Below, piece after piece: positions 35,445 to 43,837 of a DNA stretch of 64,000 bases (positions within the stretch are counted from its first letter, which is position 1; each line of letters opens with the position of its first letter). The notes under the pieces were generated by a model, which saw only the letters and a program-made list of their open reading frames with translations, ran no database searches and was not told the DNA's origin. The DNA comes from Clostridium omnivorum (GTDB lineage: Bacteria; Bacillota; Clostridia; Clostridiales; Clostridiaceae). The position numbers and the translations under genes were made by a program. The stretch is taken from positions 2,319,501-2,383,500 of the forward strand of contig NZ_BRXR01000001.1 in the NCBI RefSeq assembly GCF_026012015.1, read 5' to 3'.

Positions 35445-36302
35445 ATGCCTAGGCAGAGTAGCAAGGGATGTCTTGACAGAATTAGGGAAACATACAGCTC
35501 TTTAAATGGTGCAGAAAAAAAGGTTGCAAAATATATTTTAGATAATCCTAAGGATATTATACATTTTTCAATAACGGAACTGGCTGAGCATAGTGGAGTA
35601 AGTGAGGCCACTGTTTTTAGACTATGTAATAGGTTAGGGTATAAAGGGTATCAGGAGCTTAAGATTAATTTAGCTGGTGATATTGTAGGGCCTATGGAGA
35701 ACATTTACGAGGAAATTAGCGAAGATGATGATATGTATATTATAATGCATAAGATACTGAAATCTAACGTTAATAGTATTGAGAGTACGATGAAAATCAA
35801 TAAAAGTGAAACTATTGATGAGGCAGTAAACTTAATACTAAATGCAAAACAGCTTTTATTCTTTGGAATGGGTGGGTCAGGTGCAATCGCTGAAGACGCA
35901 TATCATAAGTTTATCAGAACTGGAATTAGGTGTGCTGTGAATACGGATTCTCACTATCAGGCAATGCTGGCTTCCATGGCAGGTGAAAAAGATATTATTA
36001 TAGCTTTTTCAAATTCAGGAAGTAACAAAGAGTTGATAGAATCTATTGAAATTGGTCGTAAAAATGGTGCTAAGATTATTTCGGTAACTAGTAATGCAAA
36101 ATCTCCATTAACAAAGGTGTCTGATGTAGTTTTAGTGTGTTTTGGTAATGAATCCATGTTTAGAAGTGAAGCTATGGAATCAAGAATAACTTCTCTTATA
36201 TTGGTAGACTGCATGTATATAGGGGTTGCTCTTAAGAGAAAAGAAGAGACCCTTACTAATTTGAAAAAAATAAGGCAGGGGATTGCTGTAAAAAGATTTT
36301 AA
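35445..36302 (+). CDS. RpiR/MurR-family regulator of the gluconate genes
   Basis: Cytoplasmic regulator with an N-terminal RpiR helix-turn-helix (~1-77, SITELAEHSGVSEATVFRLCNRLGYKGY) described here in outline, and a C-terminal SIS sugar-phosphate domain (~110-270, FFGMGGSGAIAEDAYHKF, IIAFSNSGSNKELIE, KIISVTSNAKSPL). The ligand is probably a sugar phosphate such as 6-phosphogluconate (inference from neighbours). GCAGGAGGAGAG precedes the ATG. It is separated from gntK by a terminator and a promoter with candidate binding sites. Confidence 0.93.
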   Translation: MPRQSSKGCLDRIRETYSSLNGAEKKVAKYILDNPKDIIHFSITELAEHSGVSEATVFRLCNRLGYKGYQELKINLAGDIVGPMENIYEEISEDDDMYIIMHKILKSNVNSIESTMKINKSETIDEAVNLILNAKQLLFFGMGGSGAIAEDAYHKFIRTGIRCAVNTDSHYQAMLASMAGEKDIIIAFSNSGSNKELIESIEIGRKNGAKIISVTSNAKSPLTKVSDVVLVCFGNESMFRSEAMESRITSLILVDCMYIGVALKRKEETLTNLKKIRQGIAVKRF

Positions 36303-36333
36303 AACGGTACAAATTTCGTATCGTTTTTTTATT
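36301..36333 (+). terminator. Terminator after the RpiR gene
   Basis: AAAACGGTAC pairs with GTATCGTTTT followed by a T-run. Confidence 0.8.
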
Positions 36334-36339
36334 TAAAAA

Positions 36340-36453
36340 AATAATTTTCATATTGCATTTTATAAAGGACATGTTATAATAAATTTAAAGAAAATTTTTT
36401 TCATAATTAGGTTTAAAAAAATAACAATTATTCGAAATATGAAAATAATTTTC
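36340..36453 (+). promoter_or_regulatory. gntK promoter with candidate RpiR sites
   Basis: Promoter TTGCAT (36353-36358), 16 bases, TATAAT (36375-36380). ATAATTTTCATAT (36341-36353) abuts the -35. The palindrome GAAAATAATTTTC (36441-36453), preceded by ATAT, carries its inverse half, and a third weaker copy lies at 36391-36408. Together they look like operators for the preceding RpiR protein. Confidence 0.5.
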
Positions 36454-36529
36454 TGAATATGGTTTATAATTTAGATAAACTTAATTATAAGAGATATTAG
36501 GTTTATACATTATTAAAGGAGGGGGTAGC

Positions 36530-38053
36530 GTGAAGTATATAGTGGGTGTAGATATTGGGACTACAAGCACTAAATCTATTGCCTTTGATTTGAAAGGCAA
36601 TGTAATTACTAAAAAGAATATAGAGTATCCTATTCTAAACCCAGAGCCATCTTGGAGTGAACAGGAACCAGATGAAATGCTTTCAGCTGTAGTTGAATCC
36701 ATAAAACATGTGGTAGCTGAAAACGATGCCAGGGGAAATAAGCTAATAGGAGTGAGCTTTAGTTCTGCTATGCACAGTGTAATAGCTGTGGATGAAAAAG
36801 GAAAGACTTTAACAAACTGCATAATTTGGGCAGATACAAGAAGTAAAGAATACGCTGAAAAAATTAAAAGTAGTGAGTTAGGCCATGAAATTTACATGAA
36901 AACAGGTACTCCGATTCACCCTATGTCTCCTTTATGCAAGCTTTGCTGGATGAAGGATAATGCAAAGGATATCTTTGAGAAAGCGTATAAATTTATATCC
37001 ATAAAAGAATATATATTTTATAAATTTTTCAATGAATATGTTGTTGACTATTCAATAGCTTCTGCTACAGGACTTTTTGACATATATGAGTTGGGGTGGA
37101 ATAAAAAGGCTCTTGATTTAGCTGGCATAAGCGAAGATAAGCTTTCAAGGCCTGTATCAACAACTGAAGTGATTAAGGGTATGAGAAGTGAGTATGCTGA
37201 TTATATGGGGATAGACGTTAATACTCCATTTATACTGGGAGCAAGTGATGGATGTCTTGCGAATTTAGGTGCAAATGCTATAAAACCTGGGGACGCAGCT
37301 GTTACCATTGGTACTAGTGGTGCCATAAGGATAATATCAGACAAGCCTAAAAATGATGAGGCAGAAAGAATATTCAGCTATATACTCACTGAAAATCACT
37401 ATGTTTTAGGTGGACCTGTAAATAATGGAGGAATTATTTTTAGATGGTTTAGAGATAATTTTTCACCACTTGAGATAGAAACTGCAGAAAAAATAGGCAT
37501 TGATCCTTATGAATTGCTTACAACTCAGGCATCAAAAGTAGAACCAGGTGCAAACGGGCTGATATTTCTCCCTTATCTTCTAGGAGAAAGAGCTCCGCAT
37601 TGGGATGCTAATTCAAAAGGGGTATTCTTTGGAGTAAATATAACCCATAAGAGAGAGCATTTTTTAAGAGCTGTACTGGAAGGTGTTATTTATGGAGTTT
37701 ATGATGTAGGAAGAGCTTTGGAGGAAACTACGGGAAGTATAGATACTATATATGCTACAGGAGGTTTTGTACGTTCTCAGCTCTGGGTACAGATGATGGC
37801 AGATGTATTTAATAAGAAAGTGGTGATAGCTGAAAGCTATGAAAGCTCATGTTTAGGGGCAGCAGTTTTGGCAATGAAGGCTTTAGGAGAAATTGAAGCT
37901 GTAGAACAGGTTGAAAAGCTGGTACCTATATCCAAGATATTTATGCCTAATAGAGAAAATCATGAAAGATACATGAAAAATTTTGAGATATACAGAAGAT
38001 TATATTCAAAGCTTAAAGATGAGTTTGTGAATATTGAAATGTTACAAAAATAA
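36530..38053 (+). CDS. gntK: Gluconokinase (FGGY family)
   Basis: Phosphorylates gluconate to 6-phosphogluconate. FGGY kinase fold: N-terminal VGVDIGTTSTKSIAFD, WSEQEPDEM, SFSSAMHSV, IWADTRS; C-terminal GTSGAIR, PYLLGERAPHWD, YATGGFVRSQLWVQMMAD (in outline) and ESSCLGAAVLA. 507 residues is typical. The start is GTG at 36530 behind AAAGGAGGGGG. First gene of a kinase-permease-dehydrogenase set, which makes gluconate the likely substrate over xylulose or glycerol. Confidence 0.94.
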   Translation: MKYIVGVDIGTTSTKSIAFDLKGNVITKKNIEYPILNPEPSWSEQEPDEMLSAVVESIKHVVAENDARGNKLIGVSFSSAMHSVIAVDEKGKTLTNCIIWADTRSKEYAEKIKSSELGHEIYMKTGTPIHPMSPLCKLCWMKDNAKDIFEKAYKFISIKEYIFYKFFNEYVVDYSIASATGLFDIYELGWNKKALDLAGISEDKLSRPVSTTEVIKGMRSEYADYMGIDVNTPFILGASDGCLANLGANAIKPGDAAVTIGTSGAIRIISDKPKNDEAERIFSYILTENHYVLGGPVNNGGIIFRWFRDNFSPLEIETAEKIGIDPYELLTTQASKVEPGANGLIFLPYLLGERAPHWDANSKGVFFGVNITHKREHFLRAVLEGVIYGVYDVGRALEETTGSIDTIYATGGFVRSQLWVQMMADVFNKKVVIAESYESSCLGAAVLAMKALGEIEAVEQVEKLVPISKIFMPNRENHERYMKNFEIYRRLYSKLKDEFVNIEMLQK

Positions 38054-38102
38054 TTAGTTCGTGGGGAAGTTTAACTTTAAAAAATAAAAGGAGGAATATA
38101 TT

Positions 38103-39419
38103 ATGCCTTTATTTATAGTGGCTATTGGGGTTGCCTTGTTATTATTATTAATGATTGGTTTTAAATTAAATGGATTTATATCACTAGTTTTAGTTTCGCT
38201 AGTAGTAGGTATTATGGAAGGAATGCCTATACAAAATGTTGTTAATTCAGTTAAAAATGGTGTTGGCGGTACCTTGGGAAGCTTGGCTCTTATCCTTGGC
38301 TTTGGTGCAATGTTAGGTAAGCTTATGGCTGAAAGTGGGGCGGCTCAAAGAATTGCTGTTACACTAATAGACAAGTTCGGTAAAAAGAGAATTCAATGGG
38401 CTGTAGTTATTACAGGATTTATTGTAGGTATAGCTCTTTTCTATGAAGTTGGATTTGTACTTCTAATTCCTCTTGTATTTACTATTGCAGCATCTGCCGA
38501 TATACCACTATTATACATTGGTGTACCTATGGCAGCTGCTTTATCAGTAACTCACGGCTTTTTGCCACCACACCCAGGTCCTACAGCGATAGCTGGGGTT
38601 TATAAAGCCGATTTAGGAAAGACTTTATTATATGGTATAGTTTTAGCAATACCAACCGTTATTATAGCTGGACCTCTATTTACTAAATTTTTAAAAAATA
38701 TGGAACATCCAATTCCAACAAATCTATACAATCCAAAGATATTCAAAGATGAAGAAATGCCTGGCTTTGGAGTTAGTATATTCACAGGATTAATACCAGT
38801 TATACTTATGGCTATAGCAGCATTTGCTAATATGTATCTGCCAGCTAAGTCACAAGTAAGATTGATTTCAAACTTTATTGGGGATCCAGTAATAGCTCTA
38901 TTAATATCTGTTTTAGTTGCAATATTTACTTTTGGCTTAAACACAGGAAAGAAAATGCCTGAAGTTATGAAAATAGTTTCTGAATCAATCGCATCAATTG
39001 CTATGATACTTCTTATAATTGCTGGTGGTGGTGCCTTTAAACAGGTGCTTATAGATAGTGGAGTTGGAAAGTATATAGCAACTGTTATGACAGGAAGTAA
39101 ACTTTCACCACTTGTACTTGCATGGCTTATAGCAGCTATTTTAAGATTAGCTCTTGGATCAGCAACTGTTGCGTCCATGACTGCAGCAGGAATAGTTGCA
39201 CCATTAATAGCAGCAACAAATGTTAGCCCAGAGCTAATGGTTATAGCTACAGGTGCAGGAAGTCTTATTTTCTCACACGTAAATGATCCTGGATTCTGGA
39301 TATTTAAAGAATATTTCAACTTAAGCATACCAGAAACTTTAAAATCTTGGTCTGTAATGGAAACTATAATATCTGTTTCGGGATTGATTGGAGTTTTACT
39401 TGTAAACATGTTACTATAA
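38103..39419 (+). CDS. gntP: Gluconate permease, GntP family
   Basis: Gluconate:H+ symporter in the cytoplasmic membrane, about 12-14 helices. Family blocks: GFGAMLGKLMAESGAAQRIA, PHPGPTAIAG, AGGGAFKQVLIDSGVG, RLALGSATVASMTAAGIV and SHVNDPGFWIFKEYF. 438 residues is usual. AAAGGAGG precedes the ATG, and it lies 49 bases after gntK in the same operon. The function fits both flanking genes. Confidence 0.96.
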   Translation: MPLFIVAIGVALLLLLMIGFKLNGFISLVLVSLVVGIMEGMPIQNVVNSVKNGVGGTLGSLALILGFGAMLGKLMAESGAAQRIAVTLIDKFGKKRIQWAVVITGFIVGIALFYEVGFVLLIPLVFTIAASADIPLLYIGVPMAAALSVTHGFLPPHPGPTAIAGVYKADLGKTLLYGIVLAIPTVIIAGPLFTKFLKNMEHPIPTNLYNPKIFKDEEMPGFGVSIFTGLIPVILMAIAAFANMYLPAKSQVRLISNFIGDPVIALLISVLVAIFTFGLNTGKKMPEVMKIVSESIASIAMILLIIAGGGAFKQVLIDSGVGKYIATVMTGSKLSPLVLAWLIAAILRLALGSATVASMTAAGIVAPLIAATNVSPELMVIATGAGSLIFSHVNDPGFWIFKEYFNLSIPETLKSWSVMETIISVSGLIGVLLVNMLL

Positions 39420-39542
39420 TTATTATAAAAATTTAACAATATATTGAAGATTATAAAGTTATATATAGCTTTAAAGCAGCAATTCAGTTTGAATTATGAG
39501 AGCTGCTAGGTTGCTCAGTTTTTCAGGAAGGGAGATAAAGCA

Positions 39543-40439
39543 ATGAATATAGGACTCGTAGGACTAGGAAAAATGGGTTATAATTTAGCCTTAAATCTAA
39601 TAAGGAATAATCACTCTGTAGTAGCTTATGACTGCATCAGTGAAAATGTGGATAATATATGTAAGGAAGGTGCAAAAGGGGCGTATACCTTGGAGGAAAT
39701 GGTAAGAGCTCTATTCCATAAGCGTGTAATATGGCTTATGGTTCCTGCAGGAAAAATAGTAGATGATGTAATTGATGAATTAGTACCTCTCATAGAACCT
39801 GGAGATATTATTATAGACGGAGGTAACTCCAACTATAAGGACTCTATAAGAAGATATAAGAAGTTAAAAGAAAAGGGTATAGAGTTTATTGACTGTGGAA
39901 CTAGCGGCGGAACTAGCGGAGCACTTAATGGCGCATGCACTATGATAGGTGGAGAAAGAGATTCTGTAGCTTATTGTGAGGAAATATTTAAGGATATTTC
40001 TGTTGAAAATGGTTATCTTCATGTAGGCGAGCCTGGAAGTGGACATTTTACGAAAATGGTCCATAATGGAATTGAATATGGAATGATGCAAGCCATAGCA
40101 GAAGGTTTTGAGGTTCTTGAAAAATGTGAGTTTAATATAGACTATGAAAAGGTTGCTAAGGTTTGGAATAATGGCTCAGTAATAAGAAGCTGGCTTATGG
40201 AGCTTACAGAATCAGCATTTTCTAAGGATAAGAATTTAGAGGCCATTAGAGGTGTAATGAATTCTTCCGGAGAAGGAAAGTGGACACTTGAAACAGCACT
40301 TGATTTAGGTGTTCCAACACCAGTTATAGCAATGTCTATCATGATGAGATATAGATCACTTCAAGAGGACACTTTTTCAGGAAAGGTAGTGGCTGCTCTA
40401 AGAAATGAGTTTGGTGGGCACAGCGTAGAAAGAACATAA
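39543..40439 (+). CDS. gnd: 6-phosphogluconate dehydrogenase, short (GndA/YqeC) type
   Basis: Oxidatively decarboxylates 6-phosphogluconate to ribulose-5-phosphate. N-terminal Rossmann GLVGLGKMGYNLALNL, then DGGNSNYKDS, CGTSGGTSGA, the catalytic-Lys region GHFTKMVHNGIEYGMMQ, and a C-terminal ALRNEFGGHSV. 298 residues marks the short NAD-preferring subgroup rather than the ~470-residue form. GGGAG precedes the ATG. It completes gluconate to pentose phosphate, linking to the transaldolase-like gene upstream. Confidence 0.95.
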   Translation: MNIGLVGLGKMGYNLALNLIRNNHSVVAYDCISENVDNICKEGAKGAYTLEEMVRALFHKRVIWLMVPAGKIVDDVIDELVPLIEPGDIIIDGGNSNYKDSIRRYKKLKEKGIEFIDCGTSGGTSGALNGACTMIGGERDSVAYCEEIFKDISVENGYLHVGEPGSGHFTKMVHNGIEYGMMQAIAEGFEVLEKCEFNIDYEKVAKVWNNGSVIRSWLMELTESAFSKDKNLEAIRGVMNSSGEGKWTLETALDLGVPTPVIAMSIMMRYRSLQEDTFSGKVVAALRNEFGGHSVERT

Positions 40440-40540
40440 AGCTATGTATTTTATTAATAAATAAAATATAAGGAATATCTATTTTATAGAATTGTTTCTA
40501 TATCCACACTTGGGAATAATAAAATAAGAGTAATATTATT

Positions 40541-40581
40541 AACATGCCTTTACTATTAATTATAAGGGCATGTTCTTTTTT
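40541..40581 (+). terminator. Terminator after gnd
   Basis: AACATGCCTTTA pairs with TAAGGGCATGTT, then CTTTTTTT. Confidence 0.88.
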
Positions 40582-40662
40582 TAATATAGTACTTTATTTA
40601 TATGAGAAAGATGTGTTAAAATATTATTAGGAAATAATTATTATTCATGGGAGGGTTTTGAA

Positions 40663-41454
40663 ATGATTACTAGAAATCTAGATAAAGCTAGAGATGCATT
40701 TAAAAATAAGAATATAGAAGCTTCAGTTAAAGCTCACCAGCACAAAAATGTAAGGGCAGAAGAAAGGCATAGTGCTGCAGGTCAATATATAAAGAGTTTA
40801 GTGTATGGAGGCCTAGATGGAACAATTACTACTTTTGCAGTGGTAGCAGGAGTAGCAGGAGCAGCACTTTCACCTGGGATAGTCCTAATTATGGGATTTG
40901 CAAATCTAATAGGTGATGGTCTGTCCATGGCTATGGGGGATTATTTAAGCACTAAATCCGAAATGGAGTATCAAACGGCGGAAAGGGAGAGAGAAACTTG
41001 GGAGGTACAAAATTACCCAGAGGGAGAAAAGCTAGAATTAATGGAGCTGTACATAAATAAAGGGATGGATAAGGAAGATGCTAAAATCGTAACGGATATA
41101 ATATCCAAGAATAAAGAAGCATGGGTTGATATCATGATGGTGGAGGAGCTTGGAATAATAGAGGAGAAAGAATCACCAATAAAAAATGCGTTAGTAACCT
41201 TTGCATCATTTTTAGTATTCGGATTTATTCCTCTTATAACTTATGTGGTTTCCAAACTAATACCTGGCCGTGGAATGAATTTGTTTGTAGCATCCAGTGT
41301 ATTGACCGCAGCAACTCTATTTACTTTAGGAGCCTTAAAGGTTAGAGTAACAGGTAGGAATTGGATTGTTTCAGGTCTTGAAATGCTGCTAGTTGGAGGA
41401 CTTACAGCAGCGGCAGCTTATGGCATTGGCACATTGCTTTCGGGAGTAGCGTAA
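40663..41454 (+). CDS. VIT1/CCC1-family metal transporter
   Basis: Membrane protein of the vacuolar iron/manganese transporter family, exporting or sequestering Fe2+/Mn2+. The first helix has YGGLDGTITTFAVVAGVAGA, the second MGFANLIGDGLSMAMGDYLS; a ~90-residue cytoplasmic insert rich in Glu (metal-binding domain, EMEYQTAERERE) follows, then three C-terminal helices. Length 263 is normal. GGGAGGG precedes the ATG. A short N-terminal basic segment precedes the first helix. Monocistronic. Confidence 0.9.
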   Translation: MITRNLDKARDAFKNKNIEASVKAHQHKNVRAEERHSAAGQYIKSLVYGGLDGTITTFAVVAGVAGAALSPGIVLIMGFANLIGDGLSMAMGDYLSTKSEMEYQTAERERETWEVQNYPEGEKLELMELYINKGMDKEDAKIVTDIISKNKEAWVDIMMVEELGIIEEKESPIKNALVTFASFLVFGFIPLITYVVSKLIPGRGMNLFVASSVLTAATLFTLGALKVRVTGRNWIVSGLEMLLVGGLTAAAAYGIGTLLSGVA

Positions 41455-41470
41455 GATTTAAAGAAACATG

Positions 41471-41526
41471 AAGATATTAATAAACCCCATGATTTTCAAG
41501 AAAATCATGGGGTTTATTAATATCTT
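41471..41526. terminator. Very long perfect hairpin, bidirectional terminator
   Basis: A 26-bp perfect stem (41471-41496 with 41501-41526) around the tetraloop CAAG. The GC core CCCCATG/CATGGGG is flanked by TTTATT on either side, so it can terminate both convergent genes. Confidence 0.8.
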
Positions 41527-41591
41527 AAAATGTATTGAAATAGCCTGGGTTTATAATTTTACCTAGGCTATTTATTTTACATATTATAGTA

Positions 41592-41960
41592 CTATCTAGC
41601 CATTCCGAAGATAGCTCCTGATAGAAATGGAATTAGCCATATAACCCAAACAACTATGCTGAATTTATGGAAATTAGCTTTTGATTTTTCATCACCCTTC
41701 ACTAAAACAGCTGTAGCCCATGCTGCGTGGAAAAGCATTAATACAATAGCTAAAAGACCAGTGATTCCATGAAAATTAAGTTCAAAGCCTTTGCCGGCTA
41801 TCTTGCTCATAACGGTAGTTCCAAGAGTATCAAAGGTTAACCCTACATAAAATATTGCAGTGTGCCACTTTTTTAGTACTCCTTGTTTCTTTTCACTCCA
41901 TACCCCTATGGTATAGAAAACTAAAGCTAGATTGATAAAAACTATTGCGTAGATTAACAT
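41592..41960 (-). CDS. HsmA-like membrane protein
   Basis: A 123-residue, four-helix membrane protein of the TIGR03987/HsmA type (from memory). Blocks: VFYTIGVWSEKKQGVLKKWH, FDTLGTTVMSKIA, GITGLLAIVLMLFHAAWAT, FSIVVWVIWLIPFLSGA. It has a heme- or quinone-like histidine pattern, but no proven function. GGAGGG precedes ATG 41960; the frame runs five codons further upstream without a better site. Its promoter region carries an operator matching that of the TetR gene next door. Confidence 0.78.
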   Translation of the reverse strand: MLIYAIVFINLALVFYTIGVWSEKKQGVLKKWHTAIFYVGLTFDTLGTTVMSKIAGKGFELNFHGITGLLAIVLMLFHAAWATAVLVKGDEKSKANFHKFSIVVWVIWLIPFLSGAIFGMAR

Positions 41961-42079
41961 AATAAAACCCTCCATTTATATTTATATTTTTTAATTGATA
42001 GATTTGTGATTTTATAAGAATTCAAAAGGTGATACTGCTGGTTTGCTAGAGGCTATAGAGAACCTTCAATAGTATCAAA

Positions 42080-42092
42080 TGAACATTGTTCA
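42080..42092 (-). promoter_or_regulatory. TetR operator upstream of the HsmA-like gene
   Basis: TGAACATTGTTCA, palindromic within AATGAACATTGTTCATT. Same core as the site upstream of the TetR gene (42718-42730). Confidence 0.7.
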
Positions 42093-42129
42093 TTTGCGTT
42101 CATTTAAAAATCATATCATTTGATATGAT

Positions 42130-42693
42130 TTAATTTAATAACTGTTTAAGGAATTTTTCAAAGGATAAATAATCAAAAAAGGGCATTTGTATCATTGTCA
42201 TAAAATTCATAGCGATAAACTTTGCAGTTTCATAAGAATCAAGTTTAAGGTTTATTGCAGAATCTTTTTTGCTTGCTTCACTAATAAGCAAAGCTTCAAA
42301 CCTTTTAATCAAGCCTTCAAAATATACATATTCTCTCTCTACACCTGTTTCTACAAATTCGGGAGTTGCATAAAACTCAGGTCTTAACCACATTTTCTTA
42401 AATTTTTTTGTAAAGTGATCTAAATTTATGAAAATATCATTTAGCTTTACATAAAAATCTCTTTTTGAATTAATTATTTTATCTAGTAAGAGAAAGTATT
42501 CCTCCCAGTACCCCTCCATCATTGCCATTACCAAGTCTTTTTTTGTGGGGTAATAATTGTATATTGTACCTAGAGCAATATCGCAGGCTTTAGCAACATT
42601 TCTCATGCTCAGCTTTGAATATCCTTCATGAATAAGTATTTCCTTTGATTTTTCCAAGATTAATTGTTTAGGATTTTCAATAATTCTAGACAA
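42130..42693 (-). CDS. TetR/AcrR-family repressor
   Basis: Transcriptional repressor (188 residues) with an N-terminal HTH at ~10-55 (ILIHEGYSKLSMRNVAKACD, LGTIYNYYPTKKDLV) and a helical ligand-binding domain. The TTG at 42693 is preferred, six bases after GAGGTG; an in-frame GTG at 42702 overlaps that motif. It probably controls itself and the HsmA-like gene downstream on the same strand, because both upstream regions hold the same TGAACANTGTTCA palindrome. Effector unknown. Confidence 0.9.
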   Translation of the reverse strand: MSRIIENPKQLILEKSKEILIHEGYSKLSMRNVAKACDIALGTIYNYYPTKKDLVMAMMEGYWEEYFLLLDKIINSKRDFYVKLNDIFINLDHFTKKFKKMWLRPEFYATPEFVETGVEREYVYFEGLIKRFEALLISEASKKDSAINLKLDSYETAKFIAMNFMTMIQMPFFDYLSFEKFLKQLLN

Positions 42694-42717
42694 CTGCAGC
42701 ACCTCGATTCAATCATC

Positions 42718-42730
42718 TGAACACTGTTCA
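42718..42730 (-). promoter_or_regulatory. TetR autoregulatory operator
   Basis: TGAACACTGTTCA, within 25 bases upstream of the TetR start. Confidence 0.7.
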
Positions 42731-42982
42731 TTATATTCTTATAGATTACTTTTGTCAACATAAATTTTTTAGAAAGTTTAAATAGAAAAGTGTAGCAGAA
42801 TTAAATAAATTTTCAAAACGTTTACTAATATTTCTATTGAAATATTTAAAAAAATATTATAACATTATTATTACAACGGATTTTTTCTATTAGATTACAA
42901 TGAAGTTTGAAAACTTAATAATGCGTAGAAGAGGCATAAAGGTTTTTATCTTTTGAACTCTTGGAGAGATAAGGAGGATATT

Positions 42983-43501
42983 ATGAAGAAATTTACAGCT
43001 ATAGGTGTTAGCAGTGGTGTTGTTGCTGGCATATGGGCTGGAGTTAGTATGTCTCTAGGACTTGGAACTTTTGCGGGATTTTTAGCTTGGTCTTCTTATT
43101 TTGCAGTAGGCGGAGGTAAAAAGGGCATAAAAGCAGGTCTTATTGCAAATTTATGTGGTATCTGTTGGGGGCTTGCGGAGGCTAAGCTAACAGCGGTTTT
43201 GGGACCTTATGTAGGAAATATTCTTGCAGCTGCACTAGCCACAGGAATTGGATCAGCAGTAATATGTTGGCAGTCAAAGATTGATTTGCTAAAGTTTATT
43301 CCAGGGACCTTTATTGGATGTACAGCATTCTTTGCCACTAACTTAAACTTCAAGCTTACTATAATCTCTATGATTATTGGTTCTTTACTTGGGTATGTTT
43401 CAGATATTCTTGTAAATGTACTTGCAAAGGAAGAAGAAGCTGAAGAAACAAAAGTATTTCAGATTAAAAGAGGAGCTCTTTTAAAGAAATATATGAAATA
43501 G
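42983..43501 (+). CDS. DUF1097 membrane protein
   Basis: A 172-residue protein with about six hydrophobic helices. Segments VVAGIWAGVSMSLGLGTFAG, FLAWSSYFAVGGGKKGIKAG and AVICWQSKID, LKFIPGTFIGCTAFFAT correspond to the DUF1097 pattern; no function is established. AAGGAGG precedes ATG 42983. A Glu-rich stretch (KEEEAEE) and a short basic tail end the protein. Monocistronic; the following region contains LacI-type operators belonging to the next gene. Confidence 0.82.
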   Translation: MKKFTAIGVSSGVVAGIWAGVSMSLGLGTFAGFLAWSSYFAVGGGKKGIKAGLIANLCGICWGLAEAKLTAVLGPYVGNILAAALATGIGSAVICWQSKIDLLKFIPGTFIGCTAFFATNLNFKLTIISMIIGSLLGYVSDILVNVLAKEEEAEETKVFQIKRGALLKKYMK

Positions 43502-43549
43502 AAGGTTTAGTAAGGTGATATAAAAATCACGTTTTTTTAAAGCGAAATG

Positions 43550-43563
43550 TGAAAGCGCTTACC
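43550..43563 (+). promoter_or_regulatory. cre/LacI-like operator (near match), upstream of the LacI gene
   Basis: TGAAAGCGCTTACC, one mismatch at the last base of the cre consensus, 192 bases upstream of a perfect site. Confidence 0.55.
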
Positions 43564-43707
43564 TAATTTTCATATACCATATATTTCATTTAATGACAAT
43601 GATATAAATAAAAAATATGAAAAAGCAGTAGGAGTAAAACATAATACAGCGTTGAAAACGTGATGACTAGGATGTAAAAGCTTTTTGAAAATGCGAATAA
43701 ATTATGG

Positions 43708-43736
43708 TTGAGTTTTGTAAACCAATGTTGTATAAT
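43708..43736 (+). promoter_or_regulatory. Promoter of the LacI-family gene
   Basis: TTGAGT (43708-43713), 17 bases, TATAAT (43731-43736). Confidence 0.78.
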
Positions 43737-43741
43737 AATTG

Positions 43742-43755
43742 TGTAAGCGTTCACA
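43742..43755 (+). promoter_or_regulatory. cre/LacI operator over the LacI gene transcription start
   Basis: TGTAAGCGTTCACA, perfect to the consensus, covering about +1 of the preceding promoter; implies autoregulation or CcpA control. Confidence 0.75.
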
Positions 43756-43837
43756 TTTAGGACGAATTACATTGTGAAACTTGGTAAAGCTCTTCTCCAT
43801 TGAGGAGTGTTTCCTAATTGCATGGGGAGGGTACAAA

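Noticed and set aside
38600-39439. 279-residue minus-strand open frame
   Set aside because: Shadow of gntP; no ribosome binding site, and the composition mirrors the hydrophobic codons of the permease.
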